Shown: piece after piece, positions 26,245 to 35,220 of the stretch
Layout of the letters: every line of letters starts with the position of its first letter
Numbering within the stretch: position 1 is the first letter of the stretch
Assembly (NCBI RefSeq): GCF_009917525.1
Contig: NZ_QZDU01000001.1
Location: 434,001-498,000 of the forward strand
Length of the DNA stretch: 64,000 nucleotides
Origin: Acutalibacter sp. 1XD8-36
GTDB taxonomy: Bacteria; Bacillota; Clostridia; Oscillospirales; Acutalibacteraceae
Direction: 5' to 3'
Translations under genes and position numbers: made by a program
The notes under the pieces: generated by a model
Told to the model about the DNA's origin: nothing
Seen by the model: only the letters and a program-made list of their open reading frames with translations
The model's database searches: none

Positions 26245-26273
26245 TTGCAACCGGGACTGTTTTGGGCTATAAT
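26245..26273 (+). promoter_or_regulatory. Promoter of prfC
   Basis: TTGCAA (26245-26250), 17-base spacer, TATAAT (26268-26273). Leader of about 95 bases to the prfC start. Confidence 0.7.
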
Positions 26274-26374
26274 ATGTCAGATACTGTATACAAGAGGTGC
26301 TACCAATGTAGTTATTCCAGGTATTATATTATAAATTTGTACTAAACTTTAAGTTTCAGAATGGAGAGTATATT

Positions 26375-27979
26375 ATGCCAGATAATAGAGCCGAAATCGA
26401 AAAGCGCCGCACATTTGCAATAATCTCCCACCCCGACGCCGGCAAGACCACCCTTACAGAAAAGTTTCTGCTGTACGGCGGGGCAATCGCCCTGGCCGGA
26501 ATGGTCAAGGGCAAGCGCAACTCGAGGCACGCCGTATCCGACTGGATGGAGATAGAAAAGCAGAGGGGAATTTCTGTCACGTCCTCCGTAATGCAGTTCC
26601 AGTATGACGGCTACTGTATCAACATCCTGGACACCCCTGGGCACCAGGACTTTTCCGAGGACACCTACCGCACGCTGATGGCTGCTGACAGCGCGGTTAT
26701 GGTGATAGACGCCGGCAAGGGCGTTGAGGCCCAGACCCGGAAGCTCTTTAAGGTATGCGTCATGCGGGACATCCCAATCTTCACCTTCATAAACAAGATG
26801 GACAGGGACTCCCTGAGCCCATATGACTTGCTGGACGAGATAGAGAAGGAGCTGGGGATAGGCACCTACCCCATGAACTGGCCCATCGGGTCGGGGGTGG
26901 ATTTTAAGGGGGTCTATGACCGGGAGAAGGATAAGGTGCTCAGGTTTATCCCCGAGGAGAGCGGCGCCGGGCGCAGGGAGGTCCAGGAGCAGGACTTCAC
27001 CCTTGACGACCCGGGGCTGCCGGGGGCTATCGGCGAGTATCTGTACGGCACGCTGAAAGACGACGTGGAGCTGCTGGACGGTGCAGGGTATGAGTTTGAT
27101 TTAGAGCGGGTTCGGCACGGTAAGCTCTCGCCGGTGTTCTTTGGGTCGGCGCTGACGAACTTCGGTGTGGAGCCGTTTTTGGAGCAGTTCCTAAAGCTCA
27201 CCCCCCCACCGCTCTCACGCCAGGCTGAGGGCGCTACGGTGGACCCCTTCGACGATAACTTCTCCGCCTTCGTATTTAAGATACAGGCAAATATGAACAA
27301 GGCCCATAGGGATAGGATAGCTTTTATCCGCCTTTGCAGCGGCAAATTTGAGAAGGGCATGGAGGTTGAGCATGTGCAGGGTGGCAGGCGCATGAAGCTC
27401 AGCCAGCCCCAGCAGCTCATGGCCCAGAGCCGGGAGATTATTGAGGAGGCCTATGCCGGGGACATTATCGGCGTCTTCGACCCGGGGGTATTCTCCATCG
27501 GCGACACATTATGCGCGCCGGGGAAGAAACTGAGGTTTCAGGGCATACCCACCTTCGCGCCGGAGCTGTTCAGCCTTGTGCGGCAGAAGGACACAATGAA
27601 GCGCAAGCAGTTCGTTAAGGGCGCAAACCAGATTGCCCAGGAGGGCGCTATACAAATCTTCCAGGAGATAAGCTCCGGCATGGAGGAAATTATTGTGGGC
27701 GTGGTGGGCAGCCTGCAGTTCGACGTGTTCCAGTACCGCATGGAAAATGAGTATAATGTAGAGGTATATATGCAGACCCTCCCCTACTCCTTTATACGCT
27801 GGATAGATAACGATGGCATGGACGAGACGGCGCTCAGGAAGCTGAACCTCACCTCCGATACCAAGAAGGTGCAGGATTTAAAGGGGCGTTACCTGCTGCT
27901 GTTTTCAAATCAGTGGAGCATTAATTGGGCGCTGGAGAGAAACGATGGACTGCTGCTTTCAGAGTTCAGCGAGAACTAA
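26375..27979 (+). CDS. prfC: Peptide chain release factor 3
   Basis: A translational GTPase that removes RF1/RF2 from the ribosome after peptide release. The 534-residue length is normal. Seen: G1 SHPDAGKTT (18-26), switch I with RGISVTSSVMQF near 62-75, G3 DTPGHQDFSED near 87, G4 NKMDRDS near 141 and the RF3-specific C-terminal domains (GSLQFDVFQYRMENEYNVE near 450). The RGISV switch and ISHPDAGKTTLTEK separate RF3 from EF-G. It heads a group with two flavodoxin-like genes that follow at 38 bases. Confidence 0.95.
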   Translation: MPDNRAEIEKRRTFAIISHPDAGKTTLTEKFLLYGGAIALAGMVKGKRNSRHAVSDWMEIEKQRGISVTSSVMQFQYDGYCINILDTPGHQDFSEDTYRTLMAADSAVMVIDAGKGVEAQTRKLFKVCVMRDIPIFTFINKMDRDSLSPYDLLDEIEKELGIGTYPMNWPIGSGVDFKGVYDREKDKVLRFIPEESGAGRREVQEQDFTLDDPGLPGAIGEYLYGTLKDDVELLDGAGYEFDLERVRHGKLSPVFFGSALTNFGVEPFLEQFLKLTPPPLSRQAEGATVDPFDDNFSAFVFKIQANMNKAHRDRIAFIRLCSGKFEKGMEVEHVQGGRRMKLSQPQQLMAQSREIIEEAYAGDIIGVFDPGVFSIGDTLCAPGKKLRFQGIPTFAPELFSLVRQKDTMKRKQFVKGANQIAQEGAIQIFQEISSGMEEIIVGVVGSLQFDVFQYRMENEYNVEVYMQTLPYSFIRWIDNDGMDETALRKLNLTSDTKKVQDLKGRYLLLFSNQWSINWALERNDGLLLSEFSEN

Positions 27980-28017
27980 ATTCCTGTTCTGCTAAACTTA
28001 TCCGCCGAGGTGTATAT

Positions 28018-28506
28018 ATGAAACTTATAATAACCGACCTTGAGACCCTCCCCTGCCGCGTGGACGGTGAATACAAGCTCATCAGGCCCGGCAGGCCTTT
28101 CCGGCACTGTGTGGGCTGTTTCGGCTGCTGGATAAAGACGCCGGGGGTGTGCGTCATACATGACGGCTGCGAGATGACCGGTAGGGACCTGAGCAAATGC
28201 AGCGAGCTCATCCTTGTGAGCAGATGTGTGTACGGCTGCACCAGCCCCTTTGTCAAAAATGTGCTGGACCGGGCCATATCCTATATACACCCCTATTTTG
28301 CCGTGCGAGGCGGCGAAATGCACCATAGGCGCCGGTATGAAAACCGGCTGACGGTCTCGGCATATTTCTACGGCCCGGATATCACCGAGGCTGAGCGGGC
28401 CACAGCTGAGAGGATTGTACAGGCAAATGCGGTCAACTATGACGGCGGCGCGGGGCCGGTGAGGTTCTTTCAGGGCCCTGAGGAATTGGAGGGTGTTACA
28501 CTATGA
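28018..28506 (+). CDS. Flavodoxin-family protein (NADPH-dependent FMN reductase-like)
   Basis: A 162-residue flavodoxin-fold protein. It has CVGCFGCWIKTPGVCVIHDGC (about residues 30-50), the typical CxxCxxCxxxxPGxCxxxD segment of the Clostridial FMN-reductase group, and later a loop with SRCVYGCTSPFVKNVLDR, the second FMN-contact region. The usual N-terminal GS-R-G-S phosphate loop is absent, so the N-terminus is shorter than usual. I start at 28018, after GCCGAGGTG; the frame is open further back only within prfC. The stop overlaps the next start within ATGA. Confidence 0.75.
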   Translation: MKLIITDLETLPCRVDGEYKLIRPGRPFRHCVGCFGCWIKTPGVCVIHDGCEMTGRDLSKCSELILVSRCVYGCTSPFVKNVLDRAISYIHPYFAVRGGEMHHRRRYENRLTVSAYFYGPDITEAERATAERIVQANAVNYDGGAGPVRFFQGPEELEGVTL

Positions 28507-29117
28507 CTGTACTGATAAACGGCAGCCCCAAACACAGCGGCAGCGCCAGCGGAACTCTGCTGGATATCCTAAAGGGGCATATGAGAGCCGAGCCTGTCAT
28601 GACATGCCTGCACGGCCCAGAGCCCGGGACTGAAAGCCTAAAAACACTGGCAGAAGGGGATGTATGGGTATTTGCCTTCCCGCTATATGTAGACAGCGTG
28701 CCCTCACACCTGCTGGCGTGCCTGACAGAGCTTGAGCAGCTTGCCCGGGAGAAGCAGCCGAAGGTGTATGCGGTGGTGAACTGTGGATTTTACGAGGGGC
28801 GGCAGAACAGGCCCGCGCTGGAAATCATCGAGAATTTCTGTGCAAGGGCGGGCTGCCGGTGGTGCGGCGGCGTGGGCGCCGGAGGCGGCGGCGCGCTTTC
28901 CACGCTGGCGAAGCTGGGCAAGGGGCCTGCGGGCCCGGTGGACGCAGCCCTCCGGGAGCTGGCTGAAAATATAGGCTCCGGCTCCAGGCAGGAAAACAGG
29001 TATGTAACGCTGGGCATCCCGAGGCTTATGTATAAGCTGGCCGGGGAAATGGGCTGGCGAAAGATGATTAAGGCCAACGGCGGCAGGGCCAGGGACCTTG
29101 ACAAGCGAATAACCTAA
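28503..29117 (+). CDS. Flavodoxin-fold protein, partner of the upstream gene
   Basis: A 204-residue protein with the N-terminal FMN phosphate loop VLINGSPKHSGSASGTLL (3-20) that its upstream neighbour lacks, followed by VWVFAFPLYVDSVPSHLLACL (FMN isoalloxazine contact) and VNCGFYEGRQNRPALEI. The C-terminal 40 residues are basic. The overlap of 4 bases with the upstream flavodoxin-like gene makes coupled translation and a hetero-pair plausible. Redox substrate unknown. A terminator follows directly. Confidence 0.7.
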   Translation: MTVLINGSPKHSGSASGTLLDILKGHMRAEPVMTCLHGPEPGTESLKTLAEGDVWVFAFPLYVDSVPSHLLACLTELEQLAREKQPKVYAVVNCGFYEGRQNRPALEIIENFCARAGCRWCGGVGAGGGGALSTLAKLGKGPAGPVDAALRELAENIGSGSRQENRYVTLGIPRLMYKLAGEMGWRKMIKANGGRARDLDKRIT

Positions 29118-29120
29118 GGC

Positions 29121-29167
29121 AGAAGCACCCCCTCCGATTCATCACCGGAGGGGGTGCTTCTATTTTA
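29121..29167. terminator. Bidirectional terminator between flavodoxin pair and ABC operon
   Basis: A perfect 16-bp stem (29121-29136 and 29146-29161), 9-base loop, followed by ATTTT on the plus strand. It serves the plus-strand prfC group and probably the minus-strand ABC operon too. Confidence 0.88.
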
Positions 29168-29175
29168 GCTGTCCT

Positions 29176-31116
29176 TTAGCTGTACAGCGTCTCAAGATAT
29201 CCGTAAGTGGCTGGCATTTCCTTTGTCACCCGCAGGACGTTTGGCAGGAAAGTCGAATCGTTGTAGTCATACTCGTGCAGTTTCAGCTTCATGCCCTTTG
29301 CCGGTTTGTACTCCCCGTTGTCAATGGCAAGGCCGCCCCGGGCAGTGAACTCGCCGCCGTAGCCCAGCTGGTATATCTGGTAGTCGGCTTCCAACACACC
29401 GTCATAGGTGGTGAAGCGGCCGTTGCGGAAGTCCTCGCTCATAGCTTCCTCAAGGCGCGTCAGGAAATCCTTGGGCAGCTCGTCCAGCCCTTTATAGTCC
29501 TTAATAGCGGAGATATCCGACTCGGTGACGGTAAGTCCAGTATAGAACTCCCCTTTGGGCTTTAACCTGCTGACTGTCTTTACCGCGTCTATGGCGTTGA
29601 GGGGCATCTGGCTGTATACGAACTCGTCGCTTTTTATTATCTCCCGGCGCAGGTTCCTAATCTCCTCCAGGATGGGCTCGGTCTTAGAATTTACCGGGCC
29701 CCTGTAGCATACCGACACGTTCTTGTAGGAGGGCATGCCGTCCGGGTCATGATTTGTGACGTGATAGGATATAAATATTTCCTCCTGATTCCGATAAGCC
29801 AAGCGCCCGGGGAGATATGGGTACTGGGCGGCGCGCTCCAGTTCTATATACTTTTTATTGAGCTCGTGCACTTTGTCCAGCATCTCCGGGCTCCAGAGAC
29901 AATCCGTCAGACTAAACGGAGCCAGTTCATCTATTACCTCTCCTTCAGATATCTCAGTCCTGATTACGGGCCGGGGCTCAATAGGCTCCGCGCCCCAGTA
30001 TCCGTTCATGTCGATGACATTTACAGGATAATGAAAGTTCATGCTCACATTCTCTATCTCTGAGACCTCCGGGATATCCGTGTCAAGGCCCAGGCCTGTG
30101 GAAACCAGGATTATCCCCCCGAGCATCATTGCCCCGGAAATGCCGATGGATATGGCGTGGCTGAGAAGGGCTTTCAGCCTCCGGTGCCAGACCAGCTCCA
30201 GTATCAGGAACACCACCACCATTGCCAGGACCATGCCCCCAAGGGTAATGGGAATGCCAAGGCCGCCCACTCTCCAGTAATTTGAGCTGCCGGCTAATAT
30301 TGAGACCGTCAGCAGGCCTGCCCCAAGGGTCAGCTCTGTGCGCAGGACCCGCTCCAGCAGAACGCACTGCCCGAAGTGGCCTGCCCACTCGCTCTTGCGG
30401 CGCTTATAGAGATGATACCCCGCATAGCCGCAGAGGGCCCCGAGGATTGGCAGCCAGATGAATATGGCCGTCCTTGTGAAGCCGTCGGGGTGCTGAAACT
30501 CTACCCCCACCGGTGAGAATAGGATTTGAAAGAAATCCATGCTATTCCCATAGCTATACACCCTAGGTATGGTGTGGTCTACCAAGGCCATGCTGCTAAA
30601 AACTATGACCCGCCAGCAAATAAGATGTGCCGCCGACGCCATAATATAGCCATGATACGTCCCCGAGAGCGCCGCCATCATAAAGGAGAAGCCCACTAAG
30701 GCTATGGCTACCGTAGTCAGGCTTCTGATGTGGTAGCCGCCTAAACCATAGGATGACATCCAGGCTGTAAAGAGCCGGCAGGGTATGATAGGGAGAAGTA
30801 TCTGCCAGAGGCCGTTTAGTACGGATGCAAGATACAGCTCCCCCCGGGGGACCGGCAGGGCATTGATGTAGTCGGCCTGCCTGCGGGAGAAGCAGTCCCC
30901 CAGGCACATAATGGGCATGTAGAAGGCAAAGCCGGTAATAAATATCTCCATAAGATGGACATGGTCCTCAACCCCACGCCTTACGATAGAGTCCCAGAGG
31001 GTTACGCCTGCCATCAGCAGCCAGTATATTACGGCAGCGGGCAGGATGCGCCTTAGCTGCCATATGAACACGGATGTGAAGCCGCCGCGCTTATCCAAGG
31101 ATTTTGTCAATGTCAT
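29176..31116 (-). CDS. ABC-2-type transporter permease with large C-terminal domain
   Basis: A 646-residue membrane protein. The N-terminal part holds several membrane segments (from about 22 to 330), with the motif CFSRRQADYINALPVPRGELYLA typical of permeases of GntR-controlled ABC systems. The C-terminal 300 residues are mainly soluble and carry repeated YxxL-like and PEVSEIE stretches, likely outside the membrane. It starts inside the ATPase gene with a 26-base overlap, after a GGAGGCGGCAGG site. Together with the ATPase and the GntR regulator it forms a YtrABC-like unit, often induced by cell-wall stress; the substrate is not evident. Confidence 0.8.
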   Translation of the reverse strand: MTLTKSLDKRGGFTSVFIWQLRRILPAAVIYWLLMAGVTLWDSIVRRGVEDHVHLMEIFITGFAFYMPIMCLGDCFSRRQADYINALPVPRGELYLASVLNGLWQILLPIIPCRLFTAWMSSYGLGGYHIRSLTTVAIALVGFSFMMAALSGTYHGYIMASAAHLICWRVIVFSSMALVDHTIPRVYSYGNSMDFFQILFSPVGVEFQHPDGFTRTAIFIWLPILGALCGYAGYHLYKRRKSEWAGHFGQCVLLERVLRTELTLGAGLLTVSILAGSSNYWRVGGLGIPITLGGMVLAMVVVFLILELVWHRRLKALLSHAISIGISGAMMLGGIILVSTGLGLDTDIPEVSEIENVSMNFHYPVNVIDMNGYWGAEPIEPRPVIRTEISEGEVIDELAPFSLTDCLWSPEMLDKVHELNKKYIELERAAQYPYLPGRLAYRNQEEIFISYHVTNHDPDGMPSYKNVSVCYRGPVNSKTEPILEEIRNLRREIIKSDEFVYSQMPLNAIDAVKTVSRLKPKGEFYTGLTVTESDISAIKDYKGLDELPKDFLTRLEEAMSEDFRNGRFTTYDGVLEADYQIYQLGYGGEFTARGGLAIDNGEYKPAKGMKLKLHEYDYNDSTFLPNVLRVTKEMPATYGYLETLYS

Positions 31117-31993
31117 AACCTGCCGCCTCCATTTCGCTTATAAATACTTCCTCAAGGGACAGCGGTACTGTCTCCTTAAAGGTGGGGCCGAACTGTTCCA
31201 GAGCCGCCAGCACATCCTCCTTGGCGCCCCGGGCCACGAAGGTAATAAGTGAGCCGGTCTGTTCGTAGGTGGTAATGCAGAGCTTCTGCTTCAGGCTGTC
31301 GATAGGCGGCATTTTTTCAAACACTGCCTGGACGCGCTGGAGGTGCAGGGAGAGCTCGTCCAGCTCCTTCTCAAGGATGAGTCCGCCCTTGTGCAGAAGG
31401 GCCAGGGTATCGCAGAAGTCCTCCATTTCCCGAAGGTTATGGGACGCCAGCACCACGGTCATGCGCCGGTCGGCAACCTCCTGGGCGATAAGCTGCTTGA
31501 CAAGCCTGCGTATCACCGGGTCTATGCCGTCGAAGACCTCATCCAAAAGCAGTACCTCCGGGCGGCTGGCTAAGGCCAGTATAATCCCGGCCTGCCGCCG
31601 GTTGCCCTTGCTGAGCGCCTGGAAGCGGGACTTTTCGTTCACCGGGAAGCGCTGACACAATTCCGTAAACCATGCCTCGTCCCAGCTTGGGTAGAGCCTG
31701 GAGAGCTGCTTCCCCATGCCCAGCAGGTTACTCCCCGCCGGAAGCGCCAGCTCGTCGGGCACGAAGCGGAGCTTTGACTTGAGCGCCCTATTCTCAAAGA
31801 CAGACTGGCTGTTCACGGTCACCGTACCGCCGTCGGCACGGTACACCCCCGCAAGAATGCGCAGAAGTGTGGACTTTCCCGCTCCGTTGGAGCCCACCAG
31901 CCCGAAGATACTGCCGGTCTGAACAGACAGGTCCACCTGGTCCAGGGCAGTCAGCTCCCCGAAGCGCTTGGTAAGCTGTTTACATTTAATCAT
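31091..31993 (-). CDS. ABC transporter ATP-binding protein
   Basis: A 300-residue ATPase that powers the adjoining permease. Walker A GSNGAGKST (34-42), signature LSKGN (127-131, in place of LSGGQ), Walker B LLLDEVFDGIDP (148-159) and the switch His in LASHN near 183. The C-terminal 80 residues form an extra domain seen in exporters of this class. Its ATG overlaps the regulator stop within ATGA, and its end overlaps the permease start by 26 bases. Confidence 0.92.
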   Translation of the reverse strand: MIKCKQLTKRFGELTALDQVDLSVQTGSIFGLVGSNGAGKSTLLRILAGVYRADGGTVTVNSQSVFENRALKSKLRFVPDELALPAGSNLLGMGKQLSRLYPSWDEAWFTELCQRFPVNEKSRFQALSKGNRRQAGIILALASRPEVLLLDEVFDGIDPVIRRLVKQLIAQEVADRRMTVVLASHNLREMEDFCDTLALLHKGGLILEKELDELSLHLQRVQAVFEKMPPIDSLKQKLCITTYEQTGSLITFVARGAKEDVLAALEQFGPTFKETVPLSLEEVFISEMEAAGYDIDKILG

Positions 31994-32370
31994 GAGTTTC
32001 CCTCCTTTTCTGGGTCCGTCAGGCCGGAAAGCAGCTCTATGAGCTCATCCCGGGTTATGCCGCAGGATATGGCTTCCCTCATGGCATTAGCCGCCATATC
32101 CAGTGCGTCACGCCTGCGCTTATCCACCGCCGCCTGGGGCTTTGAGAGGAACGAGCCCTTCCCCGGCAGGGAGTGTATGAGGCCATCCCTCTCGAGCATG
32201 GAGTAGGCCTTCTGGACGGTGTTGGGATTGACCCCCAGTTCCTTTGCCACGGCCCGCACTGACGGCAGCTGTCCGTTATCCCCGAAAGCTCCGGCAGCCC
32301 CCAGGGTGATGACGCTGCGGTATATCTGCTCAAAAATCGGCAGGCCGCATTTGTAGTCGATGACAAACAT
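31990..32370 (-). CDS. GntR-family regulator, YtrA subfamily
   Basis: A 126-residue repressor of its own operon. The winged helix-turn-helix fills residues 8-78: PIFEQIYRSVITLGAAG, LPSVRAVAKELGVNPNTVQKAYSMLERDGLI. The small C-terminal part (about 45 residues) is too short for a ligand domain, which is the mark of YtrA-type regulators that precede ABC exporters. I start at 32370 after AGGTGCCAAG; the open frame before it lies inside the operator/promoter. The operator at 32385-32407 lies 15 bases upstream. Confidence 0.88.
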   Translation of the reverse strand: MFVIDYKCGLPIFEQIYRSVITLGAAGAFGDNGQLPSVRAVAKELGVNPNTVQKAYSMLERDGLIHSLPGKGSFLSKPQAAVDKRRRDALDMAANAMREAISCGITRDELIELLSGLTDPEKEGNS

Positions 32371-32384
32371 CTTGGCACCTCCAT

Positions 32385-32407
32385 CTGTACTAGTTCGATT
32401 AGTACAG
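32385..32407 (-). promoter_or_regulatory. Operator of the GntR-ABC operon
   Basis: A perfect inverted repeat CTGTACTA - 7 bases - TAGTACAG (32385-32392 and 32400-32407). It lies just downstream of the -10 box, covering the expected transcription start, the classical place for a repressor. YtrA-type GntR proteins bind such palindromes; binding here is inferred. Confidence 0.7.
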
Positions 32408-32411
32408 TTAA

Positions 32412-32440
32412 AGCATACACCCATACACAGGATTTGTCAA
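32412..32440 (-). promoter_or_regulatory. Promoter of the GntR-ABC operon
   Basis: Minus strand TTGACA (32435-32440), 17-base spacer, TATGCT (32412-32417), directly before the operator. Confidence 0.75.
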
Positions 32441-32450
32441 GGGGTAAATA

Positions 32451-32496
32451 TAAAAAAATTCCAGGCCCTGATTTGTGGTATCAGGAGCCTGGAATG
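32451..32496 (-). terminator. Terminator of the sulfatase gene
   Basis: On the minus strand a stem ATTCCAGGC/ATCAGG with a 7-base loop and one mismatch region, followed by a run of seven T. It lies 40 bases past the sulfatase stop and just before the GntR promoter. Confidence 0.8.
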
Positions 32497-32535
32497 TATC
32501 AGGTTATGTAAACTTAATATAGTTACGGTAAACTT

Positions 32536-33999
32536 TCAACCTTTGGGATACATCTCCCGAAGGAGCGGTATCTGTGAAGCTCTTGGCGTACCTTCAAGGC
32601 GCTTGATGTAGCTCTCAAGCATTCCCCTTGCGTGCTCGGGGCCGCCCTCGCGCATGACTGTCCACATGGGATCTATGTCAAATTCAGACTTTTTCATCTG
32701 TTCATCCACCCAGTTGAGAATAAGCCTCGCTCCCTTATCGCAGAGGTCCGGGCGCTCGTCGGCCAAATTGTGGAGCTGGTGCGGGTCGTTCACCACATCA
32801 AATAGCTGCTCCTTTGGGAACAGGTGGTAGCCGCCGTGGATTGTGCGCAGATAGAGGTAGTTGTCAAAACGCACACTTCGCTGGCAGACGTGGGCGCACT
32901 GGGTTAGCACCAGATGGTCCTTGCCGCAGTTCTTGCCCTGGGTGATGGTCTTGGCGTAGGACACGCCGTCATAGTCATATTCGCCCACGAATTTGGTGCC
33001 AAGCAGCTCTTGGATAGTGGGGGCCAAATCCACGTTGTCATGGAAGCCCGGGGCTGTTTCACCCTCCGGCCCGCCGGGCCACTTGATTATCATTGGGATA
33101 TGACAGGTGGGCTCATCGGCGGTGCCGTGCTCGGCGTATAACCCCAGCTCCCCAAGATTCTCGCCGTGGTCAGATGTAATGATTATTGCCGTATCCTCAT
33201 ATAGTCCCATCTCTTTTAGCTGTCCTATAACCTGTCCGATATTGTCGTCAGTATACCGCACTCCGCAGTCGTAGCTGTCCATAAAGTCCCGCATATCCTG
33301 CATTGTACGCACCGCGCCGGGATGGCGTGGGTACTGGTCGAAATGGGTGTCATCCCACATATTGATTTCATTGGCACCGTGAGGCCCAACATGCAGCAGG
33401 TGTTCGGCAAATATCTTGCCATCTATCCAGTTGTCCGGCAGAGGCACATCCTTAAACGGGTTGCCGAATTCCTCCGGGGCCCGGTAGGGTGTGTGAGGGT
33501 CCCAGTAGTGCACGTGCATAAACCAGTTGTCATTGTCCCCTTTCCGCTTCAGCCAGTCCAGCACATGGGGAGTTACCTCTCCAGCCAGCTCATTGCCACA
33601 TTTACCTACGTTGAAGCACTCATTGAATCCGGCGTTAAACCACCAGGAGGAGTGCCGCTCGGCGAAGGTGGAAAAGCTTACCGTGTGCATACCGGCACGG
33701 CGGAACTGCATAAATAGGCCGTTATCACTGACGCTGTCCCGGAAATGCCGGGTAGTCCCCTGCAGGCGCATGTCGGCGGCAGTGCCTCCATGTCCCACAA
33801 CTCCGGTGCGGATGCCATAGCGACCGGAGATAAGGGACGCACGGCTGGGCAGGCAGGGGGCGTTTGGGCAGTAGTAGTTGTCAAAACGCAAACCATCGGC
33901 GGCAATACTGTCAATCACCGGGGAGGTGTCCCTGGCATAGCCGTAGCAGCCCAGATGGTCCGGACGCAGGGTGTCGATGTCGAACATGATGATACGCAT
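32536..33999 (-). CDS. Sulfatase, Cys-type (formylglycine-dependent)
   Basis: Predicted sulfate-ester hydrolase of 487 residues in the alkaline-phosphatase superfamily. The N-terminal metal site FDIDTLRPDHLG (6-17) is followed by the modification motif CLPSRASLISGR with C49 as the residue converted to formylglycine (consensus C/S-X-P-X-R). Later ITSDHGENLGELGLYAEHG gives the second metal site. No signal peptide is seen, so it is cytoplasmic. I start at 33999 after AAGGAGCG. It is divergent from the maturase gene, 114 bases away. Substrate cannot be read; host mucin or plant-polymer sulfate is a guess. Confidence 0.9.
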   Translation of the reverse strand: MRIIMFDIDTLRPDHLGCYGYARDTSPVIDSIAADGLRFDNYYCPNAPCLPSRASLISGRYGIRTGVVGHGGTAADMRLQGTTRHFRDSVSDNGLFMQFRRAGMHTVSFSTFAERHSSWWFNAGFNECFNVGKCGNELAGEVTPHVLDWLKRKGDNDNWFMHVHYWDPHTPYRAPEEFGNPFKDVPLPDNWIDGKIFAEHLLHVGPHGANEINMWDDTHFDQYPRHPGAVRTMQDMRDFMDSYDCGVRYTDDNIGQVIGQLKEMGLYEDTAIIITSDHGENLGELGLYAEHGTADEPTCHIPMIIKWPGGPEGETAPGFHDNVDLAPTIQELLGTKFVGEYDYDGVSYAKTITQGKNCGKDHLVLTQCAHVCQRSVRFDNYLYLRTIHGGYHLFPKEQLFDVVNDPHQLHNLADERPDLCDKGARLILNWVDEQMKKSEFDIDPMWTVMREGGPEHARGMLESYIKRLEGTPRASQIPLLREMYPKG

Positions 34000-34113
34000 A
34001 AGCGCACGCTCCTTTTGGGGATTCCCCACTTATTTCTCTGTAAGTATAGCATATTTTTTTATAAAATGCTATAATAACTGGAGAAATTTTTCAAAATGAA
34101 AGGAGCACCAGAC

Positions 34114-35220
34114 ATGCCCCCTCTTTCACTGCTTATTAAGCCAGCCTCAGGCGGCTGCAATATGCGCTGCGCCTACTGTTTCTACCATGACGAGGCCCAA
34201 AACCGCGCCGTGGCCTCCTATGGGCATATGTCCCTTTCTACCCTGGAGGTACTTATAAAGAAGTCACTCGACTATGCCGACGGTCAGTGCACCTTCGGCT
34301 TCCAGGGCGGAGAGCCCACTCTGCGGGGGCTGGAGTTCTTTCAGCAGGCCGTTGAGTTTCAGCGCAGGTATAATGTTAAGAATGTGAAAATAATTAACGC
34401 TCTGCAAACTAACGGGCTTACTCTCGACAACTCCTGGGCCAGGTTCTTTAAGGAAAATAATTTTCTCATTGGCCTCTCTCTGGACGGTCCCAAGGCCATC
34501 CATGACGGCAGCCGCAAAGATACTAACGGACGCGGCACCTTTAGCCGCACCATGCGTGCCGCCCGGCTGCTCCGAAGCCACAGCGTGGATTTTAATATAC
34601 TTACAGTGGTTACCCGGCAGGTGGCGGAAAGTATCACACAGATATACCGCTTTTTCCGGCGTGAGGAGCTGCTGTACCAGCAGTATATCCCCTGCCTGGA
34701 CCCCATCTGTGAGCCTCGTGGCGGCTCTCCATACTCCCTGACGCCTGAGCTGTTTACCGGATTTTTAAAGAAGCTTTTTGATTTGTGGTATCAGGACGTT
34801 ATTGCCGGACGCTTTATATATGTGCGGTACTTTGAAAACCTGCTTGGTGTGCTTCTTGGTCGCCCGCCGGAACACTGTGGCTTGTCTGGCCGCTGTGCTC
34901 CTCAGCATGTGATAGAGGCGGACGGCTCGGTGTACCCCTGCGATTTCTACTGCCTAGACCAGTGGCGGCTGGGGAATATTTTGCAGGACAGCTACCCTGA
35001 GCTGGACAAGGCCGCGGGGCAGTTTTTGAAGGATTCCCTATCCCACCCTGCAGAGTGCGGAGACTGTGAATATTTCTTTATCTGCCGGGGCGGCTGCCGC
35101 CGGGACAGGGAGCCTCTCTCTACTCAGGGAGAAAACTATTTCTGCCCGGCTTACAGGGACTTTTTCGCCTATGCCCTGCCGAGGCTCCGGGAATTAGCTG
35201 GCTTTTCCCCAAGAGGTTAA
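34114..35220 (+). CDS. Anaerobic sulfatase-maturating enzyme (radical SAM, SPASM)
   Basis: Radical SAM enzyme that oxidises the sulfatase active-site Cys or Ser to formylglycine without oxygen. In 368 residues: the CX3CX2C cluster at C15, C19, C22 (GGCNMRCAYC), the GGEPT box near 75, and the SPASM/anSME C-terminal cysteines (CGLSGRCAP, YPCDFYC, CGDCEYFFICRGGC, CPAY) for two more [4Fe-4S] clusters. I start at 34114 after AAAGGAG rather than six codons before. Its neighbour on the other strand is its obvious client, the sulfatase. The stop overlaps the convergent FemAB-type gene by 4 bases. Confidence 0.93.
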   Translation: MPPLSLLIKPASGGCNMRCAYCFYHDEAQNRAVASYGHMSLSTLEVLIKKSLDYADGQCTFGFQGGEPTLRGLEFFQQAVEFQRRYNVKNVKIINALQTNGLTLDNSWARFFKENNFLIGLSLDGPKAIHDGSRKDTNGRGTFSRTMRAARLLRSHSVDFNILTVVTRQVAESITQIYRFFRREELLYQQYIPCLDPICEPRGGSPYSLTPELFTGFLKKLFDLWYQDVIAGRFIYVRYFENLLGVLLGRPPEHCGLSGRCAPQHVIEADGSVYPCDFYCLDQWRLGNILQDSYPELDKAAGQFLKDSLSHPAECGDCEYFFICRGGCRRDREPLSTQGENYFCPAYRDFFAYALPRLRELAGFSPRG

